Assembly: GCA_003148945.1 (NCBI GenBank) | Contig: QGGY01000007.1 | Span: 159,376-223,375, forward strand | Direction: 5' to 3' | DNA length: 64,000 bases | From: Murimonas intestini | Lineage (GTDB): Bacteria > Bacillota > Clostridia > Lachnospirales > Lachnospiraceae | In this document: piece by piece, positions 9,565 through 18,033 of the stretch | Position numbering within the stretch: position 1 is the stretch's first letter | Layout: every line of letters starts with the position of its first letter | Translations under genes and position numbers: made by a program | Notes under the pieces: generated by a model | Databases searched by the model: none | Seen by the model: the letters and a program-made list of their open reading frames with translations, nothing else | What the model was told of the DNA's origin: nothing

Positions 9565-10506
9565 TTATTTAATAACCTTCATGTTTTTACGGTCGAATGA
9601 AATAGATATGGCTATGAGGAAGATCAAGCCCTTCACTAACTGCTGTGTGTTTACATTGTACCCCATGATCGTCATCCCTGACGTCAAAAATGCCATAGTC
9701 AGGCTTCCAATGATGACTCCGCGGAATTTTGTGGTAGGGCCGCCTGACATGGGCAGTCCTCCAAGAAGGGCTGCATTTAATACATTCATCATCAATGTAC
9801 TCCCTGTCTGGCTGCTGGCCGTCCCGGTCCTGATCAGGCTGATAAATCCCAGCAGGCCCGCAATAGCCCCCATTGTAAGGAAACCGCACATCTTGTATCT
9901 GCCTACATTTATCCCGGTCTGTCTGGCCGCCTCCTCACAGGAGCCGATCAGCTTGCAGGTCTTGCCGTACACGCAGTGTTCAAATGCCATATAGCCCACT
10001 GCCAGTCCTCCTGCCAGTATCACCAGCTTCAGAGGAAGGGTGAACCACTTCAGCATGGAAAGCGGCGCCTGCTGTATGCTGTTATTGAGTACGATCAGTA
10101 CAAGACCGTTGAAAATAAACTGGCCTGCAAGAGTTGTAATAAAAGCATCCACATGGGCTTTTACATGTATCAGCCCAAGCACTCCTGATAATATCATTCC
10201 GGTAAGTATAGCAGCCGGTATCGCCAGGAGTGGATTGATCTTTGCAGCCAGGCAGGCCGCTGCACAGCTTACCGCCATATTGGCGCCTATTGAAAAATCC
10301 AGAATACCCATGGCAAACATAAAAGCGTACCCTGTAGCCCCGATAATAATGTACAGGCCGTCATTTAAGACTGCCTTCAGGTTCTTCCCGGTAAAAAGGC
10401 GTCCCCCTGTTGATACTTCAAAGAAAATCAGAACAGCTATCAGACCCAGAAATGGAAAAATGGTCTGGAAATCTGTTTTTTTAAGTTTCTGCAATATTTT
10501 AGACAA
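9565..10506 (-). CDS. Ribose-type ABC transporter permease (first permease)
   Basis: The protein is a BPD_transp_2 family membrane permease of 313 residues with the segment GILDFSIGANMAVSCAAACLA typical of RbsC-like proteins and MNVLNAALLGGLPMSGGPTTKF in the conserved C-terminal loop that contacts the ATPase. It probably pairs with the second permease gene as a heterodimer. Translation starts at TTG, eight bases after AGGAGG; the next ATG is far inside. The ATPase stop codon is 12 bases upstream. Confidence 0.88.
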   Translation of the reverse strand: MSKILQKLKKTDFQTIFPFLGLIAVLIFFEVSTGGRLFTGKNLKAVLNDGLYIIIGATGYAFMFAMGILDFSIGANMAVSCAAACLAAKINPLLAIPAAILTGMILSGVLGLIHVKAHVDAFITTLAGQFIFNGLVLIVLNNSIQQAPLSMLKWFTLPLKLVILAGGLAVGYMAFEHCVYGKTCKLIGSCEEAARQTGINVGRYKMCGFLTMGAIAGLLGFISLIRTGTASSQTGSTLMMNVLNAALLGGLPMSGGPTTKFRGVIIGSLTMAFLTSGMTIMGYNVNTQQLVKGLIFLIAISISFDRKNMKVIK

Positions 10507-10518
10507 TTTTCCCGCCTC

Positions 10519-12018
10519 CTACACCATATAATCTATCAGTAAGGTTTCTGTCAGCCCATCTTCCCGCTTAAATTCACCGCTGATACGTCCGTCTTTAAGT
10601 ATGATAGTCCTGTCGCTCATCCCTATGACCTCAGGCAGTTCCTCTGAGATCAGGATAATACTTTTGCCCTGGCTCCGGAGTTCTTCCATCAGGGCATAGA
10701 TATTTGACTTGACGCCAATATCGATACCTCTTGTGGGGCAGTCCAGAATAAAAATATCAGCTCCGAAGCCCAGCCACTTTGCAAGCGCCACCTTCTGTTT
10801 ATTTCCGCCTGACAGTTCCATAACATACTGATACAGCCCCTGCATCTTTATTTCCAGTTCGCCGGCCCATCTGTCCACAAACGCATCCTGTGCTTTTGGC
10901 CATAGAAACGGACCCTGGCTCAATTTATTGTAAGAAGCGCAGCAGATATTGTCCCGGATACTGGAAGCCACCATAAGCGACTCCTGATCCCTGTTCTTAG
11001 AAATATAAGCAATCTTCCTTCCCATAGCATCTCTTGGGCTGGCGATGATACTGCCGTCCCCCGCCAGCACCCGGCCCAGGTCCGGTTCTATATTGCCGAA
11101 TGCCACACTGCCCAGGATATGCATTCCACAGTCCGCCAGCCCGCCGAAGCCAAGTATTTCACCTTTGTGGAGTTCAAATGTAATATCCTTAAGTTCCCTG
11201 GCACTGACATGATCCATAGAGAGTACGACCTCTTTATTCTTGCTCGATTCGCAGTCGCTGCGGTAATAATTTTCTGCCACTTCTCTGCCTACCATCAGCT
11301 TTCTGATCATGCCGGCGTCAAACTTTTCTTTTTCAAGGGTATCTATGTATACTCCATCCCTGAGTATGGTCAGTGTGTCGCATATTTCCATCAGCTCATC
11401 GATATCATGTGAAATAAAAATAACAGATTTCCCTTCCTTTTTCATCTTTTTCATGATCTCATACAGGATATCTCTGCCATTTCTGCTGAGTGCTGTCGTT
11501 GTCTCGTCTACGATCAGGATCTTAGGCTTCATGTACATGGCCCTGGCTACTTCCACTAATTTCCTGTCCTCAAAATTCAGCGCCCCCAGCGGCATTGAGG
11601 CCCTGATATAATCTGCGCCTACCGCGTCCAATGCCTCCTGTGCCGCCCTGTTCATAGCCCGGTTATCCAGAATCCCTTTTTTACAGAAAAGGTTCTCCTT
11701 CCCCACAAATATGTTTTTGGCTACTGTAAGCGCGTCAAAGGTCCCTTTTTCCTGTAATATCATGCAGATGCCTTTTTCATTAGCCTCCATGGTATCAGAC
11801 GGTTCATAAGGCTGACCCTCCAGATACATCTTTCCCGAATCTGCCGGCTGTATGGCTGCGACAATAGAAGTCAGAGTCGATTTCCCTGAACCATTCTCCC
11901 CGATCAGACCCAGAATCTGGCCCCTTCTCAGTTCAATGCCGACACCCTTCAGCGCTTTTGTTATGCCAAAGCTTTTATACATTTCTTCTGTCTTTAATAA
12001 AAGCCCCTGCTCTCCCAA
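10519..12018 (-). CDS. Ribose-type sugar ABC transporter ATPase, tandem domains
   Basis: This cytoplasmic ATPase powers the four-gene importer. It has two nucleotide-binding domains, like RbsA/MglA/XylG. The first has a canonical Walker A (GENGSGKST) and Walker B (ILIVDETTTAL) but an unusual signature region (LNFEDRKLVEVARA) in place of LSxGQ. The second has a good signature (LSGGNKQKVALAK) and Walker B (IFILDCPTRGID) but an eroded Walker A (GGLADCGMH). Only the composite site made from Walker A of domain one and the signature of domain two looks fully competent. A TTG start follows GGAGG by seven bases. It is the first gene of the operon. Confidence 0.9.
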   Translation of the reverse strand: MGEQGLLLKTEEMYKSFGITKALKGVGIELRRGQILGLIGENGSGKSTLTSIVAAIQPADSGKMYLEGQPYEPSDTMEANEKGICMILQEKGTFDALTVAKNIFVGKENLFCKKGILDNRAMNRAAQEALDAVGADYIRASMPLGALNFEDRKLVEVARAMYMKPKILIVDETTTALSRNGRDILYEIMKKMKKEGKSVIFISHDIDELMEICDTLTILRDGVYIDTLEKEKFDAGMIRKLMVGREVAENYYRSDCESSKNKEVVLSMDHVSARELKDITFELHKGEILGFGGLADCGMHILGSVAFGNIEPDLGRVLAGDGSIIASPRDAMGRKIAYISKNRDQESLMVASSIRDNICCASYNKLSQGPFLWPKAQDAFVDRWAGELEIKMQGLYQYVMELSGGNKQKVALAKWLGFGADIFILDCPTRGIDIGVKSNIYALMEELRSQGKSIILISEELPEVIGMSDRTIILKDGRISGEFKREDGLTETLLIDYMV

Positions 12019-12070
12019 ATATATTCCTCCTTTCCTGTAGCTCCCATCATTGTTTTGCTCTTGTCTCAGA

Positions 12071-12179
12071 TTCTAACAAAACATTTTTTTAAATCCTATA
12101 CAGCAATTCCTCTATTTTGTTAGAAATCCCAATGTCTTTCTGTAGGAGCGTTGATTTTTCAGATAATGTTTACTATACT
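12071..12179. promoter_or_regulatory. Divergent regulatory region with 11-bp inverted repeat and promoter
   Basis: TTCTAACAAAA (12071-12081) and TTTTGTTAGAA (12115-12125) are perfect inverted copies 33 bases apart. For the plus-strand regulator gene, TTGATT (12151-12156), 17 bases and TATACT (12174-12179) make a good promoter. For the minus-strand transporter operon, the copy at 12071 covers a TAGAAT that could be the -10, but its -35 is poor, as expected for an activated promoter. The repeat is a candidate operator for the response regulator beside it. Confidence 0.6.
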
Positions 12180-12208
12180 TTCTTTAATACGATAAGGGAG
12201 GAATATGG

Positions 12209-13783
12209 ATGGAACCTATATCCGTGATAATTGCAGATGATGACAGGCTTGTGCTGCAGGACTTAAAGCAGCTGGTAGATTGGAAACAGCTTGGATTCTG
12301 TATTGCCGCCACCGCTAAAAATGGGGAGCAGGCTCTTAAATACGTTAAAAAATACCAGCCCGGCCTTCTGATTACAGATATCATTATGCCCGGCATGTCC
12401 GGCCTGGAACTGATCCTGAAAGTCCGCGAGGCCTCACCTGATATACAGATCATGATCATTTCTTCCTATGATGAATTCGATTATGCAAAAAAAGCTATCA
12501 AGCTCGGGGTTTCCGACTACATCTTGAAAAATGAAATCACCGCTGCTTCTTTTACTGAAAAGCTCATTGCTCTGGCTGCCTCCATACGCGAATCTTCAAA
12601 AATCAATGGGGCTGTCCTGTCCCAGGAGCTGAATGCATATTTTGCAGGTTCTGCTGAATCGGAGCTTAACAGTACGGGATTCGATGCAGTATCTGCTGCT
12701 GCACCCGATACTGCATTTGATGCTGCATCCGGAAATTTGAAATACCTTGAAAAGGAGAGGTATTATTTCTTTATACTGGGACAGTCCACGCCCTTTTTGC
12801 TGGATGTAACACGCTCCAATGAATTGTTTACTTCATCTGTAAACTATCTGATATCACTGACACGGCAGATTGACAGCTTTCCCATCTCTCTTGTCTTTAC
12901 GAATGAAAAATTTGTACTTTTAGGTATCCGTATAGAAAGCTCCAGCACAGAGCGCAGTTTTTTGCTGTCATCTATAAGCCGCCGCATCTTCACCCTGATA
13001 AACGGTCGCAGCCCCAGGCCATGTATGCTGGTGTATACAGGATGCCGCCAGACGATCCGGGAATTCAGGAAACTGTATACACAGGTTCTTCCCATACTCC
13101 GGTTTTATTCTATGTTCTGTCCGGGACAGCCCGTTCCCATAGAAGAACTGAAACAGAAACACTGTATACAGGCGGGCAGGCAGTTTCCTTTTCAGCATTT
13201 AGATTCCTCCCCTGACAATCTGGAGAAAAATATTATGGAAATAAAGACATTTCTGGTCTCCTGCAATGATGCTCTTGACCTGCCTTCTATTATGAACTTT
13301 TATATTGGTTTCTGCAGACACATGGAAACTTTAAGGGAATGCAGTCTTGATTTTCTAGATCCGAATTATTTTATTTCATTTGAAGATATGCTCAAGTGGA
13401 TTTTTAATACTTATGAGAAATGCCTGGTTGCTTTACGTGACGGTAAGTCCGCCCGTTATTCGCTCCCTGTAAAAAATTCTATAGATTATATGGAAAAGAA
13501 CTATTCAGATTACACATTGAACGCAGAAATGATCTCAGAACATGCTGCCCTCAGCTCCGGCAGGCTAGGCGTCCTCTTCAAGCAAGAGACTCAACAGACG
13601 ATCAATGAATACCTGACACATCTGAGGATCAGCCACGCTATCTGGCTCCTGGCCAACACAAACCTCAAGATATATGAAATATCTGAAAAATGCGGCTACA
13701 GGTCTTCCCAGTATTTCAGCCAGGTCTTTTACCAGCATACAGGCAGAAGGCCCATCGATTACCGCAAACTGCCGTCAAAGTAG
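12209..13783 (+). CDS. YesN-type response regulator with AraC DNA-binding domain
   Basis: The N-terminal receiver domain (residues 1-125) has the acidic pocket DDD at 10-12, the phosphoacceptor Asp57 in LLITDIIMPG and the conserved Lys in YILKNE. A long middle region (about 125-415), typical of large YesN regulators, follows. The last 100 residues are an AraC helix-turn-helix pair (AEMISEHAALSSGRLGVLFK and ISEKCGYRSSQYFSQVF). GGGAGG lies seven bases before the ATG. The kinase gene follows after 23 bases, and the transporter operon is divergent, so it most likely activates that operon when the kinase senses the sugar. Confidence 0.92.
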   Translation: MEPISVIIADDDRLVLQDLKQLVDWKQLGFCIAATAKNGEQALKYVKKYQPGLLITDIIMPGMSGLELILKVREASPDIQIMIISSYDEFDYAKKAIKLGVSDYILKNEITAASFTEKLIALAASIRESSKINGAVLSQELNAYFAGSAESELNSTGFDAVSAAAPDTAFDAASGNLKYLEKERYYFFILGQSTPFLLDVTRSNELFTSSVNYLISLTRQIDSFPISLVFTNEKFVLLGIRIESSSTERSFLLSSISRRIFTLINGRSPRPCMLVYTGCRQTIREFRKLYTQVLPILRFYSMFCPGQPVPIEELKQKHCIQAGRQFPFQHLDSSPDNLEKNIMEIKTFLVSCNDALDLPSIMNFYIGFCRHMETLRECSLDFLDPNYFISFEDMLKWIFNTYEKCLVALRDGKSARYSLPVKNSIDYMEKNYSDYTLNAEMISEHAALSSGRLGVLFKQETQQTINEYLTHLRISHAIWLLANTNLKIYEISEKCGYRSSQYFSQVFYQHTGRRPIDYRKLPSK

Positions 13784-13806
13784 TATATGAAAGGAGACGC
13801 CCGGCT

Positions 13807-15597
13807 ATGCAGCACCCCCCTTCCCTCTTACGTTCTAAAATTGCAGCCCGCATCAGCAGGAAACTGGCATTCATCTATACTGCCATTTACCTTCTTCTGC
13901 TGCTTTCTCTTCTCGCTGTCCTGACTCCAATCCTTTACCGGGACGCAGTTAAGCGGGAAACACAGCTGCACTCTATTTTCACAGAAGAGTATGCCGCCTT
14001 ACAGACACAGCTCTCAGAAAGTATGAACAGTTTAAGCAACGATTTCTTTCTGCTTCTGGATACATATGTAAAACTGCCTGACGATGCAAGCCGTGCCTTA
14101 ATTGTACAGGCCCTTTCAAGCTACGCAGCTTCCTACCATAATTACGCAGCTGTTGGGGTAAGTCTTCCCTCCGGAGAGTATATTTCCTCTTTCTATTATA
14201 CCAATATCCAGCAGAGAGAACTGCTTGACGGCAACGTCCATTACCAGAACCTTCTGTCTACCCACAGCAACAGCTATTATTCGCCTATTTATACCAGCAG
14301 GATCTACACGGAAAAAACCACCTATATGGATGCCAATTATGACGACCTGATATATTTTTCAAAAAATTATTCTTACGGCGTGAATACCTACACGCTGACT
14401 GTTTTTTATAAAATATCCGAGACCTTACAGAAAAACAATACATTGAACGCCTCCTCTTTCAATAGCTACCTTATTCTGGATAAGTATGATGATGTGATCT
14501 ATACGACTGACACTGCACTTTCAGAACCGCTCAGGAACTATCTCCTGGAGGATTCCTTTAAGTTCTCATCTTCTGTAGGCAGTTTCCGTTTTCAGAAAGG
14601 TCTTTGCTTTTATAAAAGCATTCCCGCCACCGGCTGGCGTGTCTTTTCGTATGTAAGTTTTACACGTATGCTGCAGGACCTTCTGCTCATCCTTGGACTT
14701 GTCACCGCCCTGTATCTGATCTCTCCGATCCTGTATAATATCTTTCTCGTCTCTGTTACAAAAAAACAGCTGGCGCCTCTTAAAAACCTGGCCGATACAA
14801 TGGCCGCCTTTCACGCCGGGGAGGATATCCGTTCAGAAATAAATACGCGGGATGAAATAGAAGATCTAAGCAATGTATTTAATAAGATGGTTGTAGAGAT
14901 CAACGCACAGGTCAAAGATATAGGCCTGAAAGAACATGAAAACTCTGTAGTCAACTATAAGCTGCTGGCAACCCAGATAGATCCCCACTTTATCTATAAT
15001 ACCATGAACATCATCAATATCATGGCCCGCCAGGGCAATACGTCTGCAATTGTAGAAATCAATACTGCCCTTGTCCGGATACTCAGGGAGCGCCTAAACA
15101 GCAAGCTCTCTATCCATGATACGGTTAAAAATGAATATGATACTATGATCCAGTATGAGGTCATTATGAATTACCGCTACCAGCACCAGGTAGAAATCCA
15201 CTATGATATCGATGATGCCCTTATGGACATGGAAATACCAAAGAACATCCTTCAGCCTCTGGTTGAAAATGCTTTTTATCATGGTTTCGGTGATATGGAC
15301 ATTGTTCTGCATGGCCATATCGATATTATGATCTATGCCATCGAAGAAAATCTGATCATCGAGGTCAGTGACGACGGAAAGGGAATCTCCCCTGAACGCC
15401 TTTCCCAGGTCATGGAGCAGGATTACAGCATTTATAAGGATAAAAAGCCCCACATAGGAGTTAATAATATCCGCCAGCGTCTTAACTATATTTATCAGGG
15501 TAATTACCAGATGGAGATCCACAGTACAGAAGGCCTTGGGACCACGGTTATTATAACGATCCCAAAGCAAATGCCGGCGGAATTTACTTCCGCCTGA
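13807..15597 (+). CDS. YesM-type sensor histidine kinase
   Basis: This membrane sensor has a first helix at residues about 20-45, an extracellular dCache-like domain, a second helix near 290-315 and a HAMP linker (LKNLADTMAAFHAGED). The His_kinase (PF06580) motif is TQIDPHFIYNTMNIIN, with the phosphorylated His near residue 392. The ATPase domain is intact: NILQPLVENAFYHGF (N box), SDDGKGIS (G1), and HIGVNNIRQRL (G2). The start is the ATG after AAAGGAGA; an upstream in-frame extension would overlap the regulator gene and lacks a ribosome site. It should phosphorylate the adjacent YesN regulator. Confidence 0.92.
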   Translation: MQHPPSLLRSKIAARISRKLAFIYTAIYLLLLLSLLAVLTPILYRDAVKRETQLHSIFTEEYAALQTQLSESMNSLSNDFFLLLDTYVKLPDDASRALIVQALSSYAASYHNYAAVGVSLPSGEYISSFYYTNIQQRELLDGNVHYQNLLSTHSNSYYSPIYTSRIYTEKTTYMDANYDDLIYFSKNYSYGVNTYTLTVFYKISETLQKNNTLNASSFNSYLILDKYDDVIYTTDTALSEPLRNYLLEDSFKFSSSVGSFRFQKGLCFYKSIPATGWRVFSYVSFTRMLQDLLLILGLVTALYLISPILYNIFLVSVTKKQLAPLKNLADTMAAFHAGEDIRSEINTRDEIEDLSNVFNKMVVEINAQVKDIGLKEHENSVVNYKLLATQIDPHFIYNTMNIINIMARQGNTSAIVEINTALVRILRERLNSKLSIHDTVKNEYDTMIQYEVIMNYRYQHQVEIHYDIDDALMDMEIPKNILQPLVENAFYHGFGDMDIVLHGHIDIMIYAIEENLIIEVSDDGKGISPERLSQVMEQDYSIYKDKKPHIGVNNIRQRLNYIYQGNYQMEIHSTEGLGTTVIITIPKQMPAEFTSA

Positions 15598-15606
15598 CAC
15601 CACTGT

Positions 15607-15965
15607 TCAAAATTCCGAGCTGAAATCCACATACCAGCGTTTCCTGTGGAAGTGTTCTCCCTCGTATTTGCGCAGGCCTAAACTGAATTTGAAGCTTTCT
15701 GTCCTTCTCAAAAGCTTGAGTACAATTTCATTTTTTCCTTTTAGCAAACGGTGATGGATATTCCTTTCTTCTGCAGAACCTCCAGCCACAAAAGCTGTAA
15801 ATCTAAATCATCATTCGGCAGATCTGTCCGGATCACCTCACTGTAATGCTCATACGGAATCAGTTTTTTTATCCCTTCGACCGGCGCCCCCGCTGCCCCG
15901 CCCAGACATTTTCCTATCCAACCTCCAAGAACCTTGTCAAAATACTCCTGATATATCAGATTCAT
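15607..15965 (-). pseudogene. Internally deleted ADP-ribosylglycohydrolase family gene
   Basis: A proper start (AAGGAG before ATG) opens into MNLIYQEYFDKVLGGWIGKC and NDDLDLQLLWLEVLQKKGI, the N-terminus of ADP-ribosylglycohydrolase-fold proteins, but the frame stops at 74 codons. Directly downstream, in another frame, comes a sequence ending in RKYEGEHFHRKRWYVDFSSEF that looks like the C-terminal tail of a carbohydrate-associated protein rather than random translation. The simplest reading is a large deletion joining the first 65 or so codons to the last 45, near position 15750, with a frame change. The 250-300 residues of the catalytic core are gone, including the later metal-binding Asp residues, so the product cannot be active. 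That the tail belonged to the same gene is inference. Confidence 0.6.
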
Positions 15966-16141
15966 AGTTAGCTCTCCTTCTTAATCGATTATGCACAGGT
16001 ATTTGATACCTGATTTTACATGACACGCGCCTTACGTTCCGCCATAATCAGTGCCATATTTTCCCGAAAAATAATTCATAAGCGCAATTGCCGATTTTGT
16101 AATAGGCTTGTGAATTCTGGATTTACTTCCCTCCATGCCTT

Positions 16142-16248
16142 TGCAGTAAATCTAAAAATTCTTTACTGCATCCGCAGATATAAAAACAAAGAATCATCAG
16201 AACCAGCAATTTACTGGAACTGGTGATTCTTAATTAAGAAGTTTTTTT
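16142..16248 (+). terminator. Two hairpins, the second followed by a T-run
   Basis: Within the 316-base stretch between the pseudogene and the HepT gene I see no convincing gene. TGCAGTAAA/TTTACTGCA (16142-16170) is a perfect 9-bp stem. AAGAATCATCAG (16189) pairs with CTGGTGATTCTT (16220) with one wobble and is followed by TTTTTTT, a plausible intrinsic terminator reading rightward. No plus-strand gene clearly ends here, so it may be a leftover of a lost gene. Confidence 0.45.
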
Positions 16249-16281
16249 ACAGCCTCTCTTCATCAATGACTATTTGTTTTT

Positions 16282-16677
16282 TTAGCGTTCCCATTCCTCT
16301 TCCGGTTGCACGGCTTCCTGCTCCATCATGCGGTGCATTTCAATAGTATTGTTGCAGAACTTCAATAGCATCGGAATATCCTCCACCGCCGTTTCCCAAA
16401 CACGATCAATGTCCATTGCACCATAATTGTGTGCAAACAAGTTACGCATCCCCTTAATCGCTGGCCAATAAATGGTTGCTTTCGTCGCTTCCCGGAAGTC
16501 CTCCGGCAAGTGTCCTGTCAGCTCACCTATCTGGAGAAGACTCATACAAATGGAGTTACGGAAATCTTTATCCATTTCAAAAACTGCTTTGTCTTTTCCG
16601 AACCGTTCAAGTGTTTCCTGCACATCAATACAGTAATGACGAATATGTTCTAAAATATCAGCTGTTTTTTTCTTCAT
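16282..16677 (-). CDS. hepT: HepT-family toxin ribonuclease / AMPylated toxin
   Basis: The 131-residue all-helical protein belongs to the HepT (DUF86) family. The active-site motif RX4HXY is present as RNLFAHNY near residue 80. HepT toxins cleave RNA (tRNA in studied cases) and are neutralised when the partner MntA transfers AMP to the tyrosine of this motif. The gene overlaps the MntA gene by 20 bases and has only a distant purine-rich site, so translation is probably coupled. This antitoxin-toxin order is the usual one. It could act in plasmid or island stabilisation or in phage defence; nothing here decides. Confidence 0.88.
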   Translation of the reverse strand: MKKKTADILEHIRHYCIDVQETLERFGKDKAVFEMDKDFRNSICMSLLQIGELTGHLPEDFREATKATIYWPAIKGMRNLFAHNYGAMDIDRVWETAVEDIPMLLKFCNNTIEMHRMMEQEAVQPEEEWER

Positions 16678-16990
16678 ATATCAGCTTCTCGTCCTCCCTG
16701 ATATGTTTTTTAAAATTTTCTGTATGTTCTGCGTTGGCACGGTGATTCAGCGCCTCCGTGGTAACTAAGTCCACCGGCTTATGCAACGCCTCCGTTAAAT
16801 CGCTGTACAATCCACCGAGCCCGAACATACTCCGTATCCGCCCGCCGTCAATACGCAAATCAATATCACTCTCAGGCAGTGCGTCACCACGGGCATAAGA
16901 GCCAAACAGATAGGCTCTGCTGACACCATATTTTTCAAGAATCGGCGCAATAATCCTGCTAATCTCGCTTACCGCATAAATCCTATCCAT
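16658..16990 (-). CDS. mntA: MntA-family nucleotidyltransferase antitoxin
   Basis: This minimal nucleotidyltransferase of 110 residues has the signature GSX10DXD, seen as GSYARGDALPESDID around residues 32-46, with both metal-binding aspartates kept. MntA antitoxins AMPylate HepT. The start has GAGAGGAG upstream and sits directly behind a dedicated promoter with an inverted repeat. The C-terminal part (LTEALHKPVDLVTTEAL) is the usual MNT fold ending. Family function is known from other species; the pairing here rests on overlap and motif conservation. Confidence 0.88.
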   Translation of the reverse strand: MDRIYAVSEISRIIAPILEKYGVSRAYLFGSYARGDALPESDIDLRIDGGRIRSMFGLGGLYSDLTEALHKPVDLVTTEALNHRANAEHTENFKKHIREDEKLIYEEKNS

Positions 16991-17015
16991 TCTCTCACTC
17001 CTCTCCGGTAAAACT

Positions 17016-17059
17016 CAATGCTATATTTATATTATAGCATTGGCAGTTTTCTATTGCAA
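17016..17059 (-). promoter_or_regulatory. Promoter and operator of the mntA-hepT pair
   Basis: Reading leftward, TTGCAA (17054-17059), a 17-base spacer and TATAAT (17031-17036) form a strong promoter. CAATGCTATA and TATAGCATTG (17016-17025, 17033-17042) make a perfect 10-bp inverted repeat with a 7-base gap that covers the -10 and start site, a natural place for autoregulation. Confidence 0.7.
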
Positions 17060-17128
17060 TAACCGCATTTCGTGGATTTTCACTGAAAATCCCGAGTTTT
17101 GCCAAACTCCTTAAACTGCAGCTTCAGC

Positions 17129-18022
17129 TCAGCCTTTTACGCTTCCCATAACAAGCCCGGCCGTAAAATACTTCTGCAGGAACGGATAAATGATCAGCAG
17201 CGGGATCATGGAAATAAACAGCTGTGCGGCTCTTAGATTCTGTCCGCTCACGGCCATTCGTTCAATAATGCTCTGCATGTTATTGCTGTTTAGAAGTACC
17301 TGGTCTGATGACTGCAGGACATTCTGCAGATAAGTCTGAAGCGGATAATTGCTTGTACTGTTCATATAGATCCGCCCGTCCATCCAGGAATTCCAGTGCC
17401 CCATAAATGTAAACAAAGTAATGGTGGCAATGGAGGGCTTTGCCAATGGCAGATAGAGCTTCCACAGTATAGTGTGCTGCTTTGCGCCGTCCACAAGTGC
17501 AGACTCTTCGATCTCCCGCGGGATTCCTCTGAAGAAATTCATCATCAGCACAATATTGAATACATTCACACCCATGGGCAGCACCAGCGCCCAGATGGTA
17601 TCCATCATTTTTAAGTCCTTGATCAGCAGATAGGTGGGCACCAGGCCTGCATTAAAGATCATTACAAACATAAACAGCCACATATATATCTTTCTGGCCG
17701 GAAAATACTGCTCCTCCTTAGAAAGGGGGTAGGCAGCCAGGATAGTCAGGAGCAGCCCCAGGGGTACGCCAACAGCCAGCCTTGTGATGGTAACACCAAA
17801 AGCTCTCCAGAACATGCTATTTTGCATTACATATTTATACGCAGCCAGTGTAAAACCCTTCGGGATCAGCGTGACCATGTTTGAATCCGTATAGGAGGCC
17901 CCGCTGAAGGACAGCGCCAAAATATGTATGAGAGGGACAAGACATGACAGCATCATGAATATTATGATTATGTAGTTAATTATATTGAAGACCAACCTGC
18001 CTTTTGATTTATATTCTTTCAT
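17129..18022 (-). CDS. LplC/YtcP-type sugar ABC transporter permease
   Basis: The protein is a six-helix permease of the MalG superfamily and CUT1 class. It has the conserved EAA loop EIEESALVDGAKQHTILWKL followed by YLPLAKP, which docks on the shared ATPase, and a long insert between helices typical of LplC. The ATG chosen has AAGGGGG six bases upstream; an ATG two codons earlier touches the ribosome site. No ATPase gene is near, as usual for CUT1 systems that share an MsmX-type ATPase. It is the last gene of a three-gene operon. Confidence 0.9.
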   Translation of the reverse strand: MKEYKSKGRLVFNIINYIIIIFMMLSCLVPLIHILALSFSGASYTDSNMVTLIPKGFTLAAYKYVMQNSMFWRAFGVTITRLAVGVPLGLLLTILAAYPLSKEEQYFPARKIYMWLFMFVMIFNAGLVPTYLLIKDLKMMDTIWALVLPMGVNVFNIVLMMNFFRGIPREIEESALVDGAKQHTILWKLYLPLAKPSIATITLFTFMGHWNSWMDGRIYMNSTSNYPLQTYLQNVLQSSDQVLLNSNNMQSIIERMAVSGQNLRAAQLFISMIPLLIIYPFLQKYFTAGLVMGSVKG

Positions 18023-18033
18023 CCCCATCCCCC

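Noticed and set aside
13690..13806. Upstream extension of the YesM kinase frame
   Set aside because: It overlaps the end of the regulator gene in another frame; AAAGGAGA before 13807 and the following helix mark the true start.
16020..16226. 68-codon plus-strand frame
   Set aside because: It has no ribosome site, biased Cys/Arg/Lys-rich composition and overlaps two hairpins; it does not look like a protein.
17066..17110. Second copy of the 164-bp structured element
   Set aside because: Only two small hairpins (GGATTTTCA/TGAAAATCC type and GAGTTT/AAACTC) are present; the terminal repeats and other stems are absent.
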